A stretch of DNA of 64,000 nucleotides from Oscillospiraceae bacterium (GTDB taxonomy: Bacteria > Bacillota > Clostridia > Oscillospirales > Oscillospiraceae): positions 1 to 64,000 of the forward strand of contig CAJTFN010000020.1 in the NCBI GenBank assembly GCA_910575815.1, read 5' to 3'. This document shows positions 15,202 to 24,233 of the stretch, one piece after another. Position numbers and translations under genes: made by a program. The stretch's first letter is position 1, and each line of letters begins with the position of its first letter. Under the pieces are notes generated by a model, which saw only the letters and a list, made by a program, of their open reading frames with translations, was not told where the DNA came from and made no database searches.

Positions 15202-18200
15202 TATGCTGTCCATGTCCTTTCTGCGAAGTATTCACTGGAAATACAGGATTCCATAAACTTAACCTGGCTGGCTGTGGGCTGTACTCCGTTGCTACGGCAG
15301 CTTTGAATTATTTCCGGCATAATCTCACTGCTAAAGTATTTGTGGTTATCCATCATGCGCTGATTTTTCAACACCTTCTGGTCTACAGCCACCTTTATCC
15401 CTATGAGAACATCGAAAATCACAGGGTCACTTCCAATCGGAGGCGGATTAGCCTTGATGCGTTTATGGGTGCGCATATACTTCACATCATTTTTATACTT
15501 GGCGCAAAGCATCTGATCCCGAAGGTTCTGCTGTGCTGCGGCCTTACGGATGCGCTCCAACTCCTGAATGTTCTGCTTCATCTCATCTGCGGTCAATTCT
15601 TCAATATTTTTCTTCTTGAAAATTCGTTTGAGTTCTTCCAGCAGTGAGATATACTCCGGATCTTTCGTGTCAAGATTACGCTCCAGTTCTTGGCGGGTTT
15701 TCTCCAGAATGTCCTGAAATTGATCGGCAATAACCAACTCACTTTCAGAAACCTTGCGGAAATGAAACTCGATCTGATCTAAGGCCAGGTTCAAAAGGCC
15801 GGAAACATCCTCTCCATCCCGCATATTCTGTTTGAGATTCACTATGGCAATGCGATTGTTGACTTCCGTAGATAGAGCATGAAGATTCTCCATCGTGAAT
15901 TTCTGAGCCAGTTCCTCATAGCCAAACAACTGCATGATGTTTATCAGCTCTTTATAGGTGTCCAAGGCTTGACGCAGAGCAAGCAGCTCTTGTTTATCAT
16001 CCAATGCGGTGATCTGCAGAGAAAACAGCTCTGCATTGTCCGTGGCATACATAAACAGCTTGTCCTGAATTGTCCGGATATCCTGCTCGATTTCCTCCTG
16101 GGACTTGAAAATGTCCCGGTATCGCTCAAACTCATCTCCCAGTTCAGCCTGTAGTTCTTTGAAATATGCCTGATTGGTCTTGTCAAACTCCGCGCGGATA
16201 TCTGCAAAGTCCACCACATATCCGTAGCGGAAGGATTTGTAGGGACGGTTTACACGGGTCAGCGTCTGCAAAAGGTTATGTTCTTTAATGAGCCGCCCTA
16301 AATATTGCTTCTTTAGACGAGGGGCATCAAAGCCAGTAAGCAGCATATTAAAGACTACCAGCAGATCAATTTTCCCCTTCTTGAAGTCCTCCTGATATCC
16401 CCGGCGGGTTTCCTTATCGTCCACATCATGGAGAATCAGTACATGGCTGATTTCCGTTATGTTATTCAAAGTTTCATCCACTGTGCGGGCCTGAGCGGAG
16501 GAGTCGCAGACGATCATACCACCGATGGACGAATCCCCCAGCGCAATGCGGCTGTGTTTGAAATCCTCCACGATGTAGTCCACCAGAGCGGCCACATATT
16601 TCGGGTGCGCATAGATGTCCTTCTTTTTGAAAGAGCCTTCCTGCATTTTCAGTTCTTCCAGAATCGACTGGAGTTTCACCCTATACTTAGTCTTGATTCC
16701 CTCACGGATGAGTTTCAGCGTATATCCATCTACAATAGACCGATTGTAATAATATTTGTGGATGTATTCGCCAAAAACATCTTTTGTGTTGTATCCTTCG
16801 CCAATCAGGGGCGTTCCGGTAAGTGCGATCATAACAGCCTCACGGTCAGATGCCATGAGATTTGCAAGGAAAGAACCTTTGGGGTTATAGCTGCGATGGG
16901 CTTCATCGAGGAAATACACACGCTGCACATTCACATCGTAATCCGCCCTGCGGACGATGGACTCAGTTGAGAACTTTTGAATATTTACGACTGTGATCGT
17001 GTCCTCGCCAGTGTTGCTGGCTGTGCCAATAGTACGGATATTTTGGATAAAATCATCCTTGGAATTTACCTTCTCCACATGGAGGCCACGGGCGGCAAAT
17101 TCCTCGCCAGCCTGTGTCAACAAATCCAGGCGGTCTACAACAAAATAGAACTTCGTAACCTTGCCTTGCTTCTGGTAATAGTCCCGCAGATAGCGTACAT
17201 TGTGGAAGGCCAGGGCAGTTTTACCGCTGCCCTGGGTGTGCCATATAATGCCATGCTTGATGCCAGCGTCCAATTTCTGCTCAATAGCCATCGTTGCGAA
17301 AAACTGTGGATATCTCATAACATGCTTTTCCAGAGTCTTGATACCATCCTTATTGGTGCGCTCCACATAAGCAAAGCCATACTTGAGCAGCTTCAAAAAC
17401 CGATTGTGAGAAAAAAGCGATGTCAGAATTCGGTTCGTCGGTGTCAGTCCATTTAGATTAGTGCAATACCCACTTGTCCCTTTAATGGAAACCAGATTGT
17501 TATCAGATAGGATGAAATCTTCCTTTTGTCCATCAATTTCTTGGATGGCAGTGTGTAACTGTGGTTCCTCTTCACGGAAACGATTGAAGAAAAGTTTTTG
17601 ATAGCTGCTGGAAGCATAAAAGGCCCCTTCGATTGGCTCTGGATCTGCGTCATCATACTCCATGTTGTTGGAGAACACCATCAACTGTGTGATATTCACG
17701 AATCTCCGGAACACTTCTTTGGAAAAGCGGGTGTTGATACGGTTGTGCTCCGCAATGATCCCATCCCGGTTGTTGGGCTTCTTGACTTCAACAAAAGCGA
17801 GAGGTAGTCCGTTAATCAGCAATGTGATGTCGGGCCGAAACTCATCCTCGCCGTTTCGGTAGGTCAATTCAGTGACAATATGGTATGTATTTCGGCTGTC
17901 ATCCTCCAAGTCGATAATACGCAGGCCGTTGATGCCGTCCAGAAGAATTTTATAAAATGCCCGGCCCAAATCGTCGTTGGACAGCTTGATCGTAAGCTCC
18001 TCCAGGAGCCGGTCAACTTCCTGTTCTGACAGATTACATCCATTGATTCGGTTTATCCCGGCCCAAAACAGTGATTTGAAAATGTTTGTTTCAGAACAAA
18101 TTCCACCGTTATACCGCTTTAACGAAAGATAGTCATACTTCAAACGAGTCAGATGCACTAATGCGGGAATCTTTACACGGGAATTTTCATTGTGGATCAC
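15201..18200 (-). CDS. hsdR: type I restriction endonuclease subunit HsdR (999 aa)
   Basis: Translocase and nuclease subunit. The PD-(D/E)xK nuclease is visible at residues 123-140 (RPDITLLINGLPLAFVEVKK), Walker A at 321-327 (TQGSGKT) and a DEAH box at 431-434 (YFLDEAHRSYNP), followed by the second RecA-like domain (LLTGFDAPRLKKQYLGRL) and a helical C-terminus that contacts HsdM. Full length for the family and no disruption seen. GTG start, preceded by GGAGG, overlapping the XRE gene by 14 bases. Confidence 0.95.
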   Translation of the reverse strand: MIHNENSRVKIPALVHLTRLKYDYLSLKRYNGGICSETNIFKSLFWAGINRINGCNLSEQEVDRLLEELTIKLSNDDLGRAFYKILLDGINGLRIIDLEDDSRNTYHIVTELTYRNGEDEFRPDITLLINGLPLAFVEVKKPNNRDGIIAEHNRINTRFSKEVFRRFVNITQLMVFSNNMEYDDADPEPIEGAFYASSSYQKLFFNRFREEEPQLHTAIQEIDGQKEDFILSDNNLVSIKGTSGYCTNLNGLTPTNRILTSLFSHNRFLKLLKYGFAYVERTNKDGIKTLEKHVMRYPQFFATMAIEQKLDAGIKHGIIWHTQGSGKTALAFHNVRYLRDYYQKQGKVTKFYFVVDRLDLLTQAGEEFAARGLHVEKVNSKDDFIQNIRTIGTASNTGEDTITVVNIQKFSTESIVRRADYDVNVQRVYFLDEAHRSYNPKGSFLANLMASDREAVMIALTGTPLIGEGYNTKDVFGEYIHKYYYNRSIVDGYTLKLIREGIKTKYRVKLQSILEELKMQEGSFKKKDIYAHPKYVAALVDYIVEDFKHSRIALGDSSIGGMIVCDSSAQARTVDETLNNITEISHVLILHDVDDKETRRGYQEDFKKGKIDLLVVFNMLLTGFDAPRLKKQYLGRLIKEHNLLQTLTRVNRPYKSFRYGYVVDFADIRAEFDKTNQAYFKELQAELGDEFERYRDIFKSQEEIEQDIRTIQDKLFMYATDNAELFSLQITALDDKQELLALRQALDTYKELINIMQLFGYEELAQKFTMENLHALSTEVNNRIAIVNLKQNMRDGEDVSGLLNLALDQIEFHFRKVSESELVIADQFQDILEKTRQELERNLDTKDPEYISLLEELKRIFKKKNIEELTADEMKQNIQELERIRKAAAQQNLRDQMLCAKYKNDVKYMRTHKRIKANPPPIGSDPVIFDVLIGIKVAVDQKVLKNQRMMDNHKYFSSEIMPEIIQSCRSNGVQPTASQVKFMESCISSEYFAERTWTA

Positions 18201-18417
18201 CTGACTCGCCTCCTTTGGCCGGAACGATTTCCATAATGTCGCCTATATCACAATGCAGTGCAGTACATATCTTGGCCAGAGATTCAGTTGAAACATTCTC
18301 ATTCCGCCCCAGTTTGGCAATCAGCGCAGGGCTTACCCCAGCGGCCTGCTGCAAATCCTTCTTCTTCATATCCAAGTCGATCAATAGTTTCCAGAGTTTT
18401 TTGTAGCTGACCACCAT
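18187..18417 (-). CDS. XRE-type controller of the type I RM operon (76 aa)
   Basis: Single helix-turn-helix domain (MKKKDLQQAAGVSPALIAKL then STESLAKICTALHCDIGDIM), similar to the YozG/Cro-like regulators often found first in type I RM operons. An in-frame ATG four codons upstream (18429) is an alternative start. The inverted repeat overlapping the -10 box upstream suggests autoregulation, which would delay restriction after transfer to a new host. Confidence 0.85.
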   Translation of the reverse strand: MVVSYKKLWKLLIDLDMKKKDLQQAAGVSPALIAKLGRNENVSTESLAKICTALHCDIGDIMEIVPAKGGESGDPQ

Positions 18418-18445
18418 CTCTATCACCATCCAAGCAACATTAAAA

Positions 18446-18486
18446 TGTGATGAAGCTATTGTATCACACTTCGCCTAAAATAGCAA
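18446..18486 (-). promoter_or_regulatory. promoter and candidate operator of the RM operon
   Basis: Minus-strand TTGCTA (18481-18486), 17-bp spacer, TACAAT (18458-18463). An inverted repeat TGTGAT-N11-ATCACA (18446-18468) overlaps the -10 box, a natural site for the XRE controller to repress its own promoter. Confidence 0.65.
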
Positions 18487-18600
18487 TATAAATACACGAT
18501 TATGAATTTTATCTATCAAATGAAATAGGGGCAGATACAAAAATCCTCTTGAAATCTGGACAATCGTAAGCTATAATAGAAAAGCAAGGTCAAGGATACT

Positions 18601-18850
18601 ATGTCGTAGGGCAATGTGATTTATCCTGTGCAGGGCACTAAACATCAGCCTCCGACATAGAAAAATAAGACCTTGCGTCTCACGGCGCAGGGTCTTATTT
18701 TTGTCCTTCGGACTATCCTTTCCCTGCCTAATACAAGGATTTTTGGAACATTCTGCGCTATATCACCATGGAGTAGGGATAGCCGGCCTGGGGGCCGGGT
18801 GGATAAACGACTTTGCCCCTTACAGAATAAATCACATTGCCCTACGACAT
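18601..18850. repeat. 250-bp segment bounded by 29-bp inverted repeats
   Basis: ATGTCGTAGGGCAATGTGAT and the nine bases after it (18601-18629) recur inverted at 18822-18850 with one mismatch. A second, inner pairing joins CTATGTCG (18599-18606) with CGACATAG (18653-18660), so the left 62 bases can fold into a stem-loop. No credible protein is encoded. It may be a small non-autonomous element or a structured RNA locus; I cannot assign a family. Confidence 0.6.
18661..18702. terminator. strong bidirectional terminator-like hairpin
   Basis: AAAAATAAGACC pairs with GGTCTTATTTTT, with an inner TTGCG/CGCAG extension. It sits inside the inverted-repeat segment directly after the small stem-loop, as if ending a short rightward transcript. 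Confidence 0.75.
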
Positions 18851-18867
18851 CGATAAGATCAACCATC

Positions 18868-18894
18868 AAAACCTCCGGCTAAGCCGGAGGTTTT
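18868..18894. terminator. perfect 12-bp stem terminator-like hairpin
   Basis: AAAACCTCCGGC and GCCGGAGGTTTT with a TAA loop, just outside the right inverted repeat. Functions on either strand. Confidence 0.7.
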
Positions 18895-18910
18895 GACTTA
18901 AGAAAAAAAC

Positions 18911-18944
18911 CATCCCGGAGACCGCAAAAGCAGGCTCCGGGATG
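18911..18944 (-). terminator. terminator of the ProX-like gene
   Basis: CATCCCGGAG pairs with CTCCGGGATG; on the minus strand GTTTTTTTC follows. It lies 4 bases past the stop of the leftward deacylase gene. Confidence 0.85.
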
Positions 18945-18947
18945 ATT

Positions 18948-19487
18948 TCAAAGTTCCACAATGGTCGCAGTATGCCCCGTAAAGGGAAGCAACTTCTCCA
19001 GCACATCCGCCGTTTTCAGCTTCAAACTGCTGGTACAGATGCAGGGATGGCAGCTCAGATACTCCGCCTCATAGACCTCCCGCTCCATCAGCAGCCGAAC
19101 CTGGTGATGCTTGTCGTTCATCAGGCCCAGAATGGTAGCAGACCCCGGCGTACAGCCCAAAAGCTCCCAAAGGGCTTCTTCCGGCGCGAAGGACAGCCGG
19201 GCAGAGCCGATTTGGTGGGAGAGGCCTTTGGTGTGGAAGGGCTTATCCGGCCCCATGCACAAAAGATAAAACTGTGTTTTTTGCCGGTTGCAGAGAAAGA
19301 GGTTTTTGCAGATGGGCACGCCCAGCACCGCGCTGACAGCGGCGCACTTCTCCATGGTGTCGGCGGGATCGCTGGACACCCGGTCATAATCCATGCCCAG
19401 CTCCTCCAGCAGGGCAAAGGCCGCCGCCTCCTGAGGAAGCAGCTCCCCCTCCGGCCGGATGTTGTGAAACAAAGGTGAAAGTTCCAT
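18948..19487 (-). CDS. prolyl-tRNA editing protein, ProX/YbaK-type deacylase (179 aa)
   Basis: Free-standing editing domain that hydrolyses mischarged aminoacyl-tRNAs (typically Ala-tRNAPro). Visible: a lysine within CKNLFLCNRQKTQFYLLCM, the conserved LSFAPEEALWELLGCTPGSA with the G-x-P-G-x loop, and the late LSCHPCICTSSLKLKTADVL. Length is right for PrdX/ProX proteins. It stands alone, with its own terminator. Confidence 0.88.
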   Translation of the reverse strand: MELSPLFHNIRPEGELLPQEAAAFALLEELGMDYDRVSSDPADTMEKCAAVSAVLGVPICKNLFLCNRQKTQFYLLCMGPDKPFHTKGLSHQIGSARLSFAPEEALWELLGCTPGSATILGLMNDKHHQVRLLMEREVYEAEYLSCHPCICTSSLKLKTADVLEKLLPFTGHTATIVEL

Positions 19488-19549
19488 GATGGCAAATCCT
19501 CCATTGGCCGTCGTGGCCGAATTTCTTGGCCAAGCAAACGCCGTTTATC

Positions 19550-19711
19550 CTAGAGCAGCACCCAAAAATAAAGAGAAAAGTTCAGCGGTCCGGGAATCGC
19601 AGGGCCGCATTGCCGTTCTTGACGGGCGTCAGCCCGCCTGCGTCCTCCGCCTTGCCCTGCGCTCCCTGCCTTCGCTTCCTTGTTTCTCATGATTTCTGGG
19701 AACTGCTCTAG
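19550..19711. repeat. MITE-like palindromic-ended repeat, copy A (162 bp)
   Basis: Ends are CTAGAGCAG... and ...CTGCTCTAG with about 29 bp of imperfect terminal inversion (CCCAaAAAT / ATTTCTGGG continuing to AGAAA / TTTCT). The interior is GC-rich with no transposase. A second copy lies inverted at 22146-22309. It separates the ProX-like gene from murC. Confidence 0.8.
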
Positions 19712-19806
19712 GTAAAATAAAGCGGCAGAATAATGATACCCTTCCGTTGCTGTCGCTCCGGCCCAAATGGCCACCGGACTGCCGAAGCGCGCGAAGGTTC
19801 TTTGGG

Positions 19807-21189
19807 TTACTTTTCTTCCAAGAAAAGTAACTTCTCGGCGGCGCGGTAGATGTCTCCGGCGCCGACGGTTAAAATCAGGTCTCCCGGTCTGGCCAGACGG
19901 CGGATGGCCTCCGCCGTTTTCTCCAGGGTGGAGCAGTAGACGGAGCCGGGCACCTGACGGCTCAGGTCCGCCGAGGAGATGCCCAGGGTGTTTTGTTCCC
20001 TGGCGGCGTAAATTTCCGCCAGGACCACCACATCCGGCAGCTTCAGCTCCTCCACAAAGCGGTCGAAGAGCTTGGCGGTTCGGGAGTAGGTGTGAGGCTG
20101 GAAGGCCACAATGAGCCGCCGGTATCCCAGGCCCTTGGCGGTGGTCAGCAGGGCATGGAGCTCGTCGGGGTGGTGGGCATAGTCGTCGTAAATCTCCGCG
20201 CCGTTGAAGGTCCCCTTGTACTCAAAGCGCCGTCCCGCCCCGGTAAAGGCGCCCAGGCCCTTCTCCACGGCCTCCCCCGGAATACCGAGCACATAGGCCG
20301 CCGAAGCGGCCGCCAAGGCGTTGGAGACGTTGTGCCGCCCGTAGACCCGCAGCTCCGCATGGGCGTAAAACGACCCGCGCACATGGATATCGAAGACCGG
20401 ACGGCCCGTGTCCTCCCGTAGGTTCACGGCGGTGCACTCCGCCCCCGGCTCCAGGCCGAAGGTGAAAGCGTTCAGCCCCTGGGCCACATCCCGGGCTCCG
20501 GCGTTGTCCGCGTTGATGATGACGTGACCGCCGGAGGGCACCAGCTCCACAAAGCGGCGGAAGGAGGCCTTGATGTCCTCCAAATCCTTGAAAAAATCCA
20601 GATGGTCCGCCTCCACGTTCAGCACCACGGCCACCGTGGGGAAAAAGCTCAAAAAGCTGTTGCAGTATTCGCAGGACTCCAGGATGATGGTGTCCCCCTG
20701 GCCCACCCGGTAGCCGGAGTGAAGCAGGGGCAGGGTGCCGCCGATCATAACCGTGGGGTCCGCCTCCGCGGCCATGAAGATGTGGGTGCACATGGAGCTG
20801 GTGGTGGTCTTCCCGTGGGTTCCGGAGACGCAGAGGGCGTTGGGATAGTGCTGCATGATGGCCCCCCAGGCCTGGGCCCGCTCATAGACCGGGATGCCGC
20901 GGGCAATGGCCCCGGCGATCTCGGGGTTGCCGTCGTGGACGGCGGCGGTGCGGATGACCAGATCGCAGTCGCCGAGGTTGTCGGCATTGTGGCCCACGGC
21001 GACGGGGATGCCCAGGGAGCGGAGGTGTTTCACGGTGTCGCTGTCCGAGACGTCGGAGCCCTGGATGACGAGACCCTTGTCCCGGAGGACCTCCGCCAGG
21101 GGGCACATGGAGACGCCGCCGATGCCCACCAGATGGGCCCGCGCGCCGGGGACAAAGAAATCGCTGATGGGTTTTTTATTTTGCATCAT
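19807..21189 (-). CDS. murC: UDP-N-acetylmuramate--L-alanine ligase MurC
   Basis: Adds L-alanine to UDP-MurNAc in cytoplasmic peptidoglycan precursor synthesis. N-terminal Rossmann domain (HLVGIGGVSMCPLAEVLRDK), ATP loop SGTHGKTTTSSM at about residue 120, ILESCEYCNSFLSFFP and the central EADHLDFFKD, then the C-terminal Mur ligase domain (IYDDYAHHPDELHALL). 460 aa, normal for the family. AGGAAG lies nine bases upstream of the first of two ATGs. Monocistronic, facing the repeat. Confidence 0.96.
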   Translation of the reverse strand: MMQNKKPISDFFVPGARAHLVGIGGVSMCPLAEVLRDKGLVIQGSDVSDSDTVKHLRSLGIPVAVGHNADNLGDCDLVIRTAAVHDGNPEIAGAIARGIPVYERAQAWGAIMQHYPNALCVSGTHGKTTTSSMCTHIFMAAEADPTVMIGGTLPLLHSGYRVGQGDTIILESCEYCNSFLSFFPTVAVVLNVEADHLDFFKDLEDIKASFRRFVELVPSGGHVIINADNAGARDVAQGLNAFTFGLEPGAECTAVNLREDTGRPVFDIHVRGSFYAHAELRVYGRHNVSNALAAASAAYVLGIPGEAVEKGLGAFTGAGRRFEYKGTFNGAEIYDDYAHHPDELHALLTTAKGLGYRRLIVAFQPHTYSRTAKLFDRFVEELKLPDVVVLAEIYAAREQNTLGISSADLSRQVPGSVYCSTLEKTAEAIRRLARPGDLILTVGAGDIYRAAEKLLFLEEK

Positions 21190-21509
21190 GGAAACCAGCT
21201 TCCTTTCCAGAAGACGTCGTTAAAAATTGTATCCTGATAGACTACTTATTATAATATAGAACCGGCGGAAATGCAACGGAGAAAGAGGGACGGAAGGGGC
21301 CCGCCGCAGATTTTACCGTCGCCGCGGTTGGAAAGATTTTCACCCCAGGTGCGGATCAACGCCCCTGAAACGCGCCTGAACCGGCGGCGGAGCGGGCTTC
21401 TGCCGGGAAAAAATTGAATTGCTTCAGGACCTATGGTACAATGCAAGGGAGGAAATACTCTGGGAATAAGGACACAGGCAAGAGGAAGCCGCTCCTTCCC
21501 TGGAGGGGC

Positions 21510-22107
21510 GGGAGAAGCTCCGAAAGACGGATGCTTCGGAGCTGGACGGCCAGCTGGTCCGCCCGCCTGCGCGGGCCGCTCCGGCGGTCCCCGGTCAATG
21601 AGAGGCCGGTCATCTCCCTGACCCGTTGGCCCGCTTCACCGATGGGCAAGTCCGTCGGTGTGGAGCTTGCGCTCCGTGATGTCCTTCTCAAAGGCCCGAA
21701 GGCGGCGCTCCATTTGGAGCACGCCCAGGAGCGCCGTCCCTCCAGCCTGATGCCAGCCGTTTTCGAATGGTTTCCTGGCTGGCGCACAAAATGAGATGCC
21801 AGGGATCATACTCCTGGGACAGTGTGCCGATGATTTCGCTGCGGTAAGCCCGATTGACGACGGTCATGGGGATGATGAGACGGCCGGGGTGCTGTTCCGC
21901 CAGGGAGCGGAGTATGGCGACTGTGAGGGCGCGCCACAGGGGGAAGGTCCTGAAAGTCGTTGGGGGCATGGCCGGCGGGAGATTTGCCCGGAGAAAATAC
22001 CCGGCGTTTTCCGAATCGTAGACATGGGGCCCCGGCAGACGGCGCCGAAGGGCGTAGGCCAGTTGGGTTTTCCTGGCGCCAAACGCGCCGTTGAGTCGGA
22101 TCATCAT
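21510..22107 (-). pseudogene. TmrB-like P-loop protein, degraded
   Basis: The open part (MMIRLNGAFGARKTQLAYAL ... PWHLILCASQETIRKRLASG) is a TmrB/AAA-type nucleotide-binding protein. The P-loop reads GAFGARKT where GxFGxGKT is expected, so its Gly is lost. After LASG the homologous sequence continues in other frames (EGRRSWAC, then ERRLRAFEKDITERKLHTDG, then PIGEAGQRVREMTG), which requires at least two frameshifts between about 21690 and 21770 and one near 21650. Broken beyond a single sequencing error. The 3' boundary is approximate. The 320 bases between it and murC hold nothing else that I can support. Confidence 0.75.
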
Positions 22108-22145
22108 GGAGGCACCTGCTTATCTGAGAGGATGTTCCTCTCATT

Positions 22146-22309
22146 TTAGAGCAGTTTCCAGAAATCATGAGAAACAAGGAAGCGAGGGCAGGGAGCGCAG
22201 GGCAAGGCGAAGGACGCAGACGGGCTGACGCACGTCTGGGACGGCAACGCGGCCCTGCGATTCCTGGACCGCTGAACGTTTCTCGTGATTTTTGGGGCGC
22301 TGCTTTAGA
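22146..22309. repeat. MITE-like repeat, copy B, inverted relative to copy A
   Basis: Starts TTAGAGCAGTTTCCAGAAAT and ends TTTTTGGGGCGCTGCTTTAG; read on the minus strand it matches copy A along its full length at roughly 85 percent by eye, including the GGAATCGCAGGGCCGC interior. It lies just upstream of cca and may carry part of the leader. Confidence 0.8.
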
Positions 22310-22344
22310 ACATAGAGCCGCGAAAAGCAAGGGAGGGCGGAGGA

Positions 22345-23688
22345 ATGGAGATACCCGGATATGTACAAGCAGTTTTGGAGGCCCTGGAAGCGGCGGGCCA
22401 CGAGGCCTGGTGCGTGGGAGGCTGCGTCCGGGACGCCCTGCTGGGCCGGGAGCCGGGGGACTGGGACGTGACCACCTCCGCCCGTCCGGAAGAGACCCTG
22501 GCGGTCTTCCCCACCCAAGGGGAGCCCACGGGTTTGAAGCACGGCACCGTCACCGTGAAAACCCCGGGCGGCCCGGTGGAGGTCACCACCTACCGGATTG
22601 ACGGGACCTATCGCGATCACCGGCGGCCCGATTCCGTTATATTTACGGCCTCTCTGGAAGCGGATCTGTCCCGCCGGGATTTTACCGTAAACGCCATGGC
22701 GGCAAATCTCCGGGGGGCGTTCCGGGACCCCTTCGGGGGCCGGGAGGATCTTCGGCAGGGTATCCTGCGCTGTGTGGGGGACCCGGACCGCCGGTTTCAG
22801 GAGGACGCCTTGCGCATCCTTCGGGGACTCCGCTTCTCGGCATCCCTGGGATTTTCCCTGGAGCCCGGAACCGCGGCGGCCCTTCGGCGAAACCGGAAGC
22901 TGCTGGGGGAGGTGGCCCCGGAGCGCATTCAGGTGGAGTTCTTCAAGCTCCTGCCGGGAAAGGCGGCGGCGCAGGTGCTGCGGACATATCCAGAGGTCTT
23001 CGGAGTCTTCTGGCCGGAGCTTTTGGCCATGGTGGGCTTTGACCAGCGAAACCGCCATCACTGCTACGACGTGTGGGAGCACACGCTTCACGCCCTGGCC
23101 GCCGCGCCGGAGGACCCGGTGCTGCGTTGTACAATGCTGCTCCACGACGTGGGGAAGCCCGCCAGCTTCACGCTGGACAAGCAGGGCGTGGGTCATTTCT
23201 ACGGACACCCCGCCGTAAGCCGCGAGCTGGCGGAGGGGATGCTCCGGCGGCTGCGGTGCGGAACGGACTTCCGGGAGACCGTGGTCCGGCTGGTGGAGTG
23301 GCACGACAGGGACATTCCCCGGACGGACAAGGCCATCCGCCGGGCCCTGCGGATTCTGGGGGAGGAGGATTTGCGCCGCCTGATTCAGGTGAAACGGGCG
23401 GACAACCGGGGGCAGGCCCCGGAGTATTGGGGACGGCAGGAAGAGCTGGACAAAGCGGAGTCGATTTTGGACAGGCTTCTGGCGGAGGACGCCTGCTTTT
23501 CCCTGAAGCAGCTGGCGGTGAAGGGTGGGGACCTGCTGGCCCTGGGCCTTGCCGGTCCCGCGGTGGGGGAGACGCTGGAGGCGCTTTTGGAAAGGGTGAT
23601 AGACGGAGCTCTGCCCAATGAGCGAGGGGCTCTGCTGAAGTATGTTCAAAGAATCCGGACGGCAAAGGGAGGGAAGAAGGGAACATGA
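22345..23688 (+). CDS. cca: CCA tRNA nucleotidyltransferase with HD domain
   Basis: Adds or repairs the CCA end of tRNA. Nucleotidyltransferase core at residues 15-60: WCVGGCVRDALLGREPGDWD gives the GG-x-x-R-D flexible loop and the DxD metal pair; RRDFTVNAMAANLRGAFRDP follows. The RNA-binding EDALRILRGLRFSASLGFSL is typical, and the HD domain (LLHDVGKPASFTL, FYGHPAVSREL) follows at about residue 265. 447 aa, normal for the family. The stop overlaps the next gene by 4 bases. Confidence 0.95.
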   Translation: MEIPGYVQAVLEALEAAGHEAWCVGGCVRDALLGREPGDWDVTTSARPEETLAVFPTQGEPTGLKHGTVTVKTPGGPVEVTTYRIDGTYRDHRRPDSVIFTASLEADLSRRDFTVNAMAANLRGAFRDPFGGREDLRQGILRCVGDPDRRFQEDALRILRGLRFSASLGFSLEPGTAAALRRNRKLLGEVAPERIQVEFFKLLPGKAAAQVLRTYPEVFGVFWPELLAMVGFDQRNRHHCYDVWEHTLHALAAAPEDPVLRCTMLLHDVGKPASFTLDKQGVGHFYGHPAVSRELAEGMLRRLRCGTDFRETVVRLVEWHDRDIPRTDKAIRRALRILGEEDLRRLIQVKRADNRGQAPEYWGRQEELDKAESILDRLLAEDACFSLKQLAVKGGDLLALGLAGPAVGETLEALLERVIDGALPNERGALLKYVQRIRTAKGGKKGT

Positions 23689-24233
23689 AGGATTTTGTAA
23701 GAGAGGATTTGCGGTTCTCCCTCTGCGGGCTGAACTGCGGATTATGCCCTATGCAGCTGGACGGGCACTGCCCCGGCTGCGGCGGGGGAGCGGGGAACCA
23801 GTCTTGTAAAATCGCCCGGTGCAGCCTGGAGCACGGGAGCCCGGCCTACTGCTTCGCGTGCGGGGAGTTCCCCTGCGGGAGGTACGAGGGAATCGACGAG
23901 TATGACTCCTTCATCACGCACCGGCGCCGGCTGGCGGATCTGGAAACGGCCCGGACGGAAGGGCTGGAGGCGTACCGGGCCGGACAGGCGGAGCGGCGGG
24001 AGCGGTTGGAGTTTCTGTTGGACAACTGCAACGACGGGCGGCGGAAGACGCTTTTTTATCTGGCGGCGAACCTGCTGCCCCTTCCGGACCTTCGGAGAAT
24101 TTGCCGGGAGGCGGAGGGCATGCTGGAGGTTCCCCTGAAAGAGCGGGGAGCCCGGGTTGCCGCCCTGCTGCAAGAGGCCGCGGAGAGGGCGGATGTTACG
24201 CTGAAGCTGCGGAAGAAACCGAAAAAAGCCTGA
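23685..24233 (+). CDS. DUF3795 protein (182 aa)
   Basis: N-terminal Cys cluster CGLNCGLCPMQLDGHCPGCG followed by SCKIARCSLEHG and YCFACGEFPCGRY, the DUF3795 pattern, probably a metal site. The second half is a helical repeat. Function unknown. ATGA overlap with cca indicates coupled translation. Confidence 0.85.
   Translation: MKDFVREDLRFSLCGLNCGLCPMQLDGHCPGCGGGAGNQSCKIARCSLEHGSPAYCFACGEFPCGRYEGIDEYDSFITHRRRLADLETARTEGLEAYRAGQAERRERLEFLLDNCNDGRRKTLFYLAANLLPLPDLRRICREAEGMLEVPLKERGARVAALLQEAAERADVTLKLRKKPKKA

Noticed and set aside
18645..18869. 74-codon minus-strand frame inside the inverted-repeat segment
   Set aside because: It runs across a terminator hairpin and both structured repeats; no protein character, so the locus is better read as non-coding.
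22165..23649. 494-codon minus-strand frame opposite cca, continuing into the MITE-like repeat
   Set aside because: Antisense to an intact cca; its C-terminal peptide recurs in the other repeat copy only because the repeat itself is duplicated.
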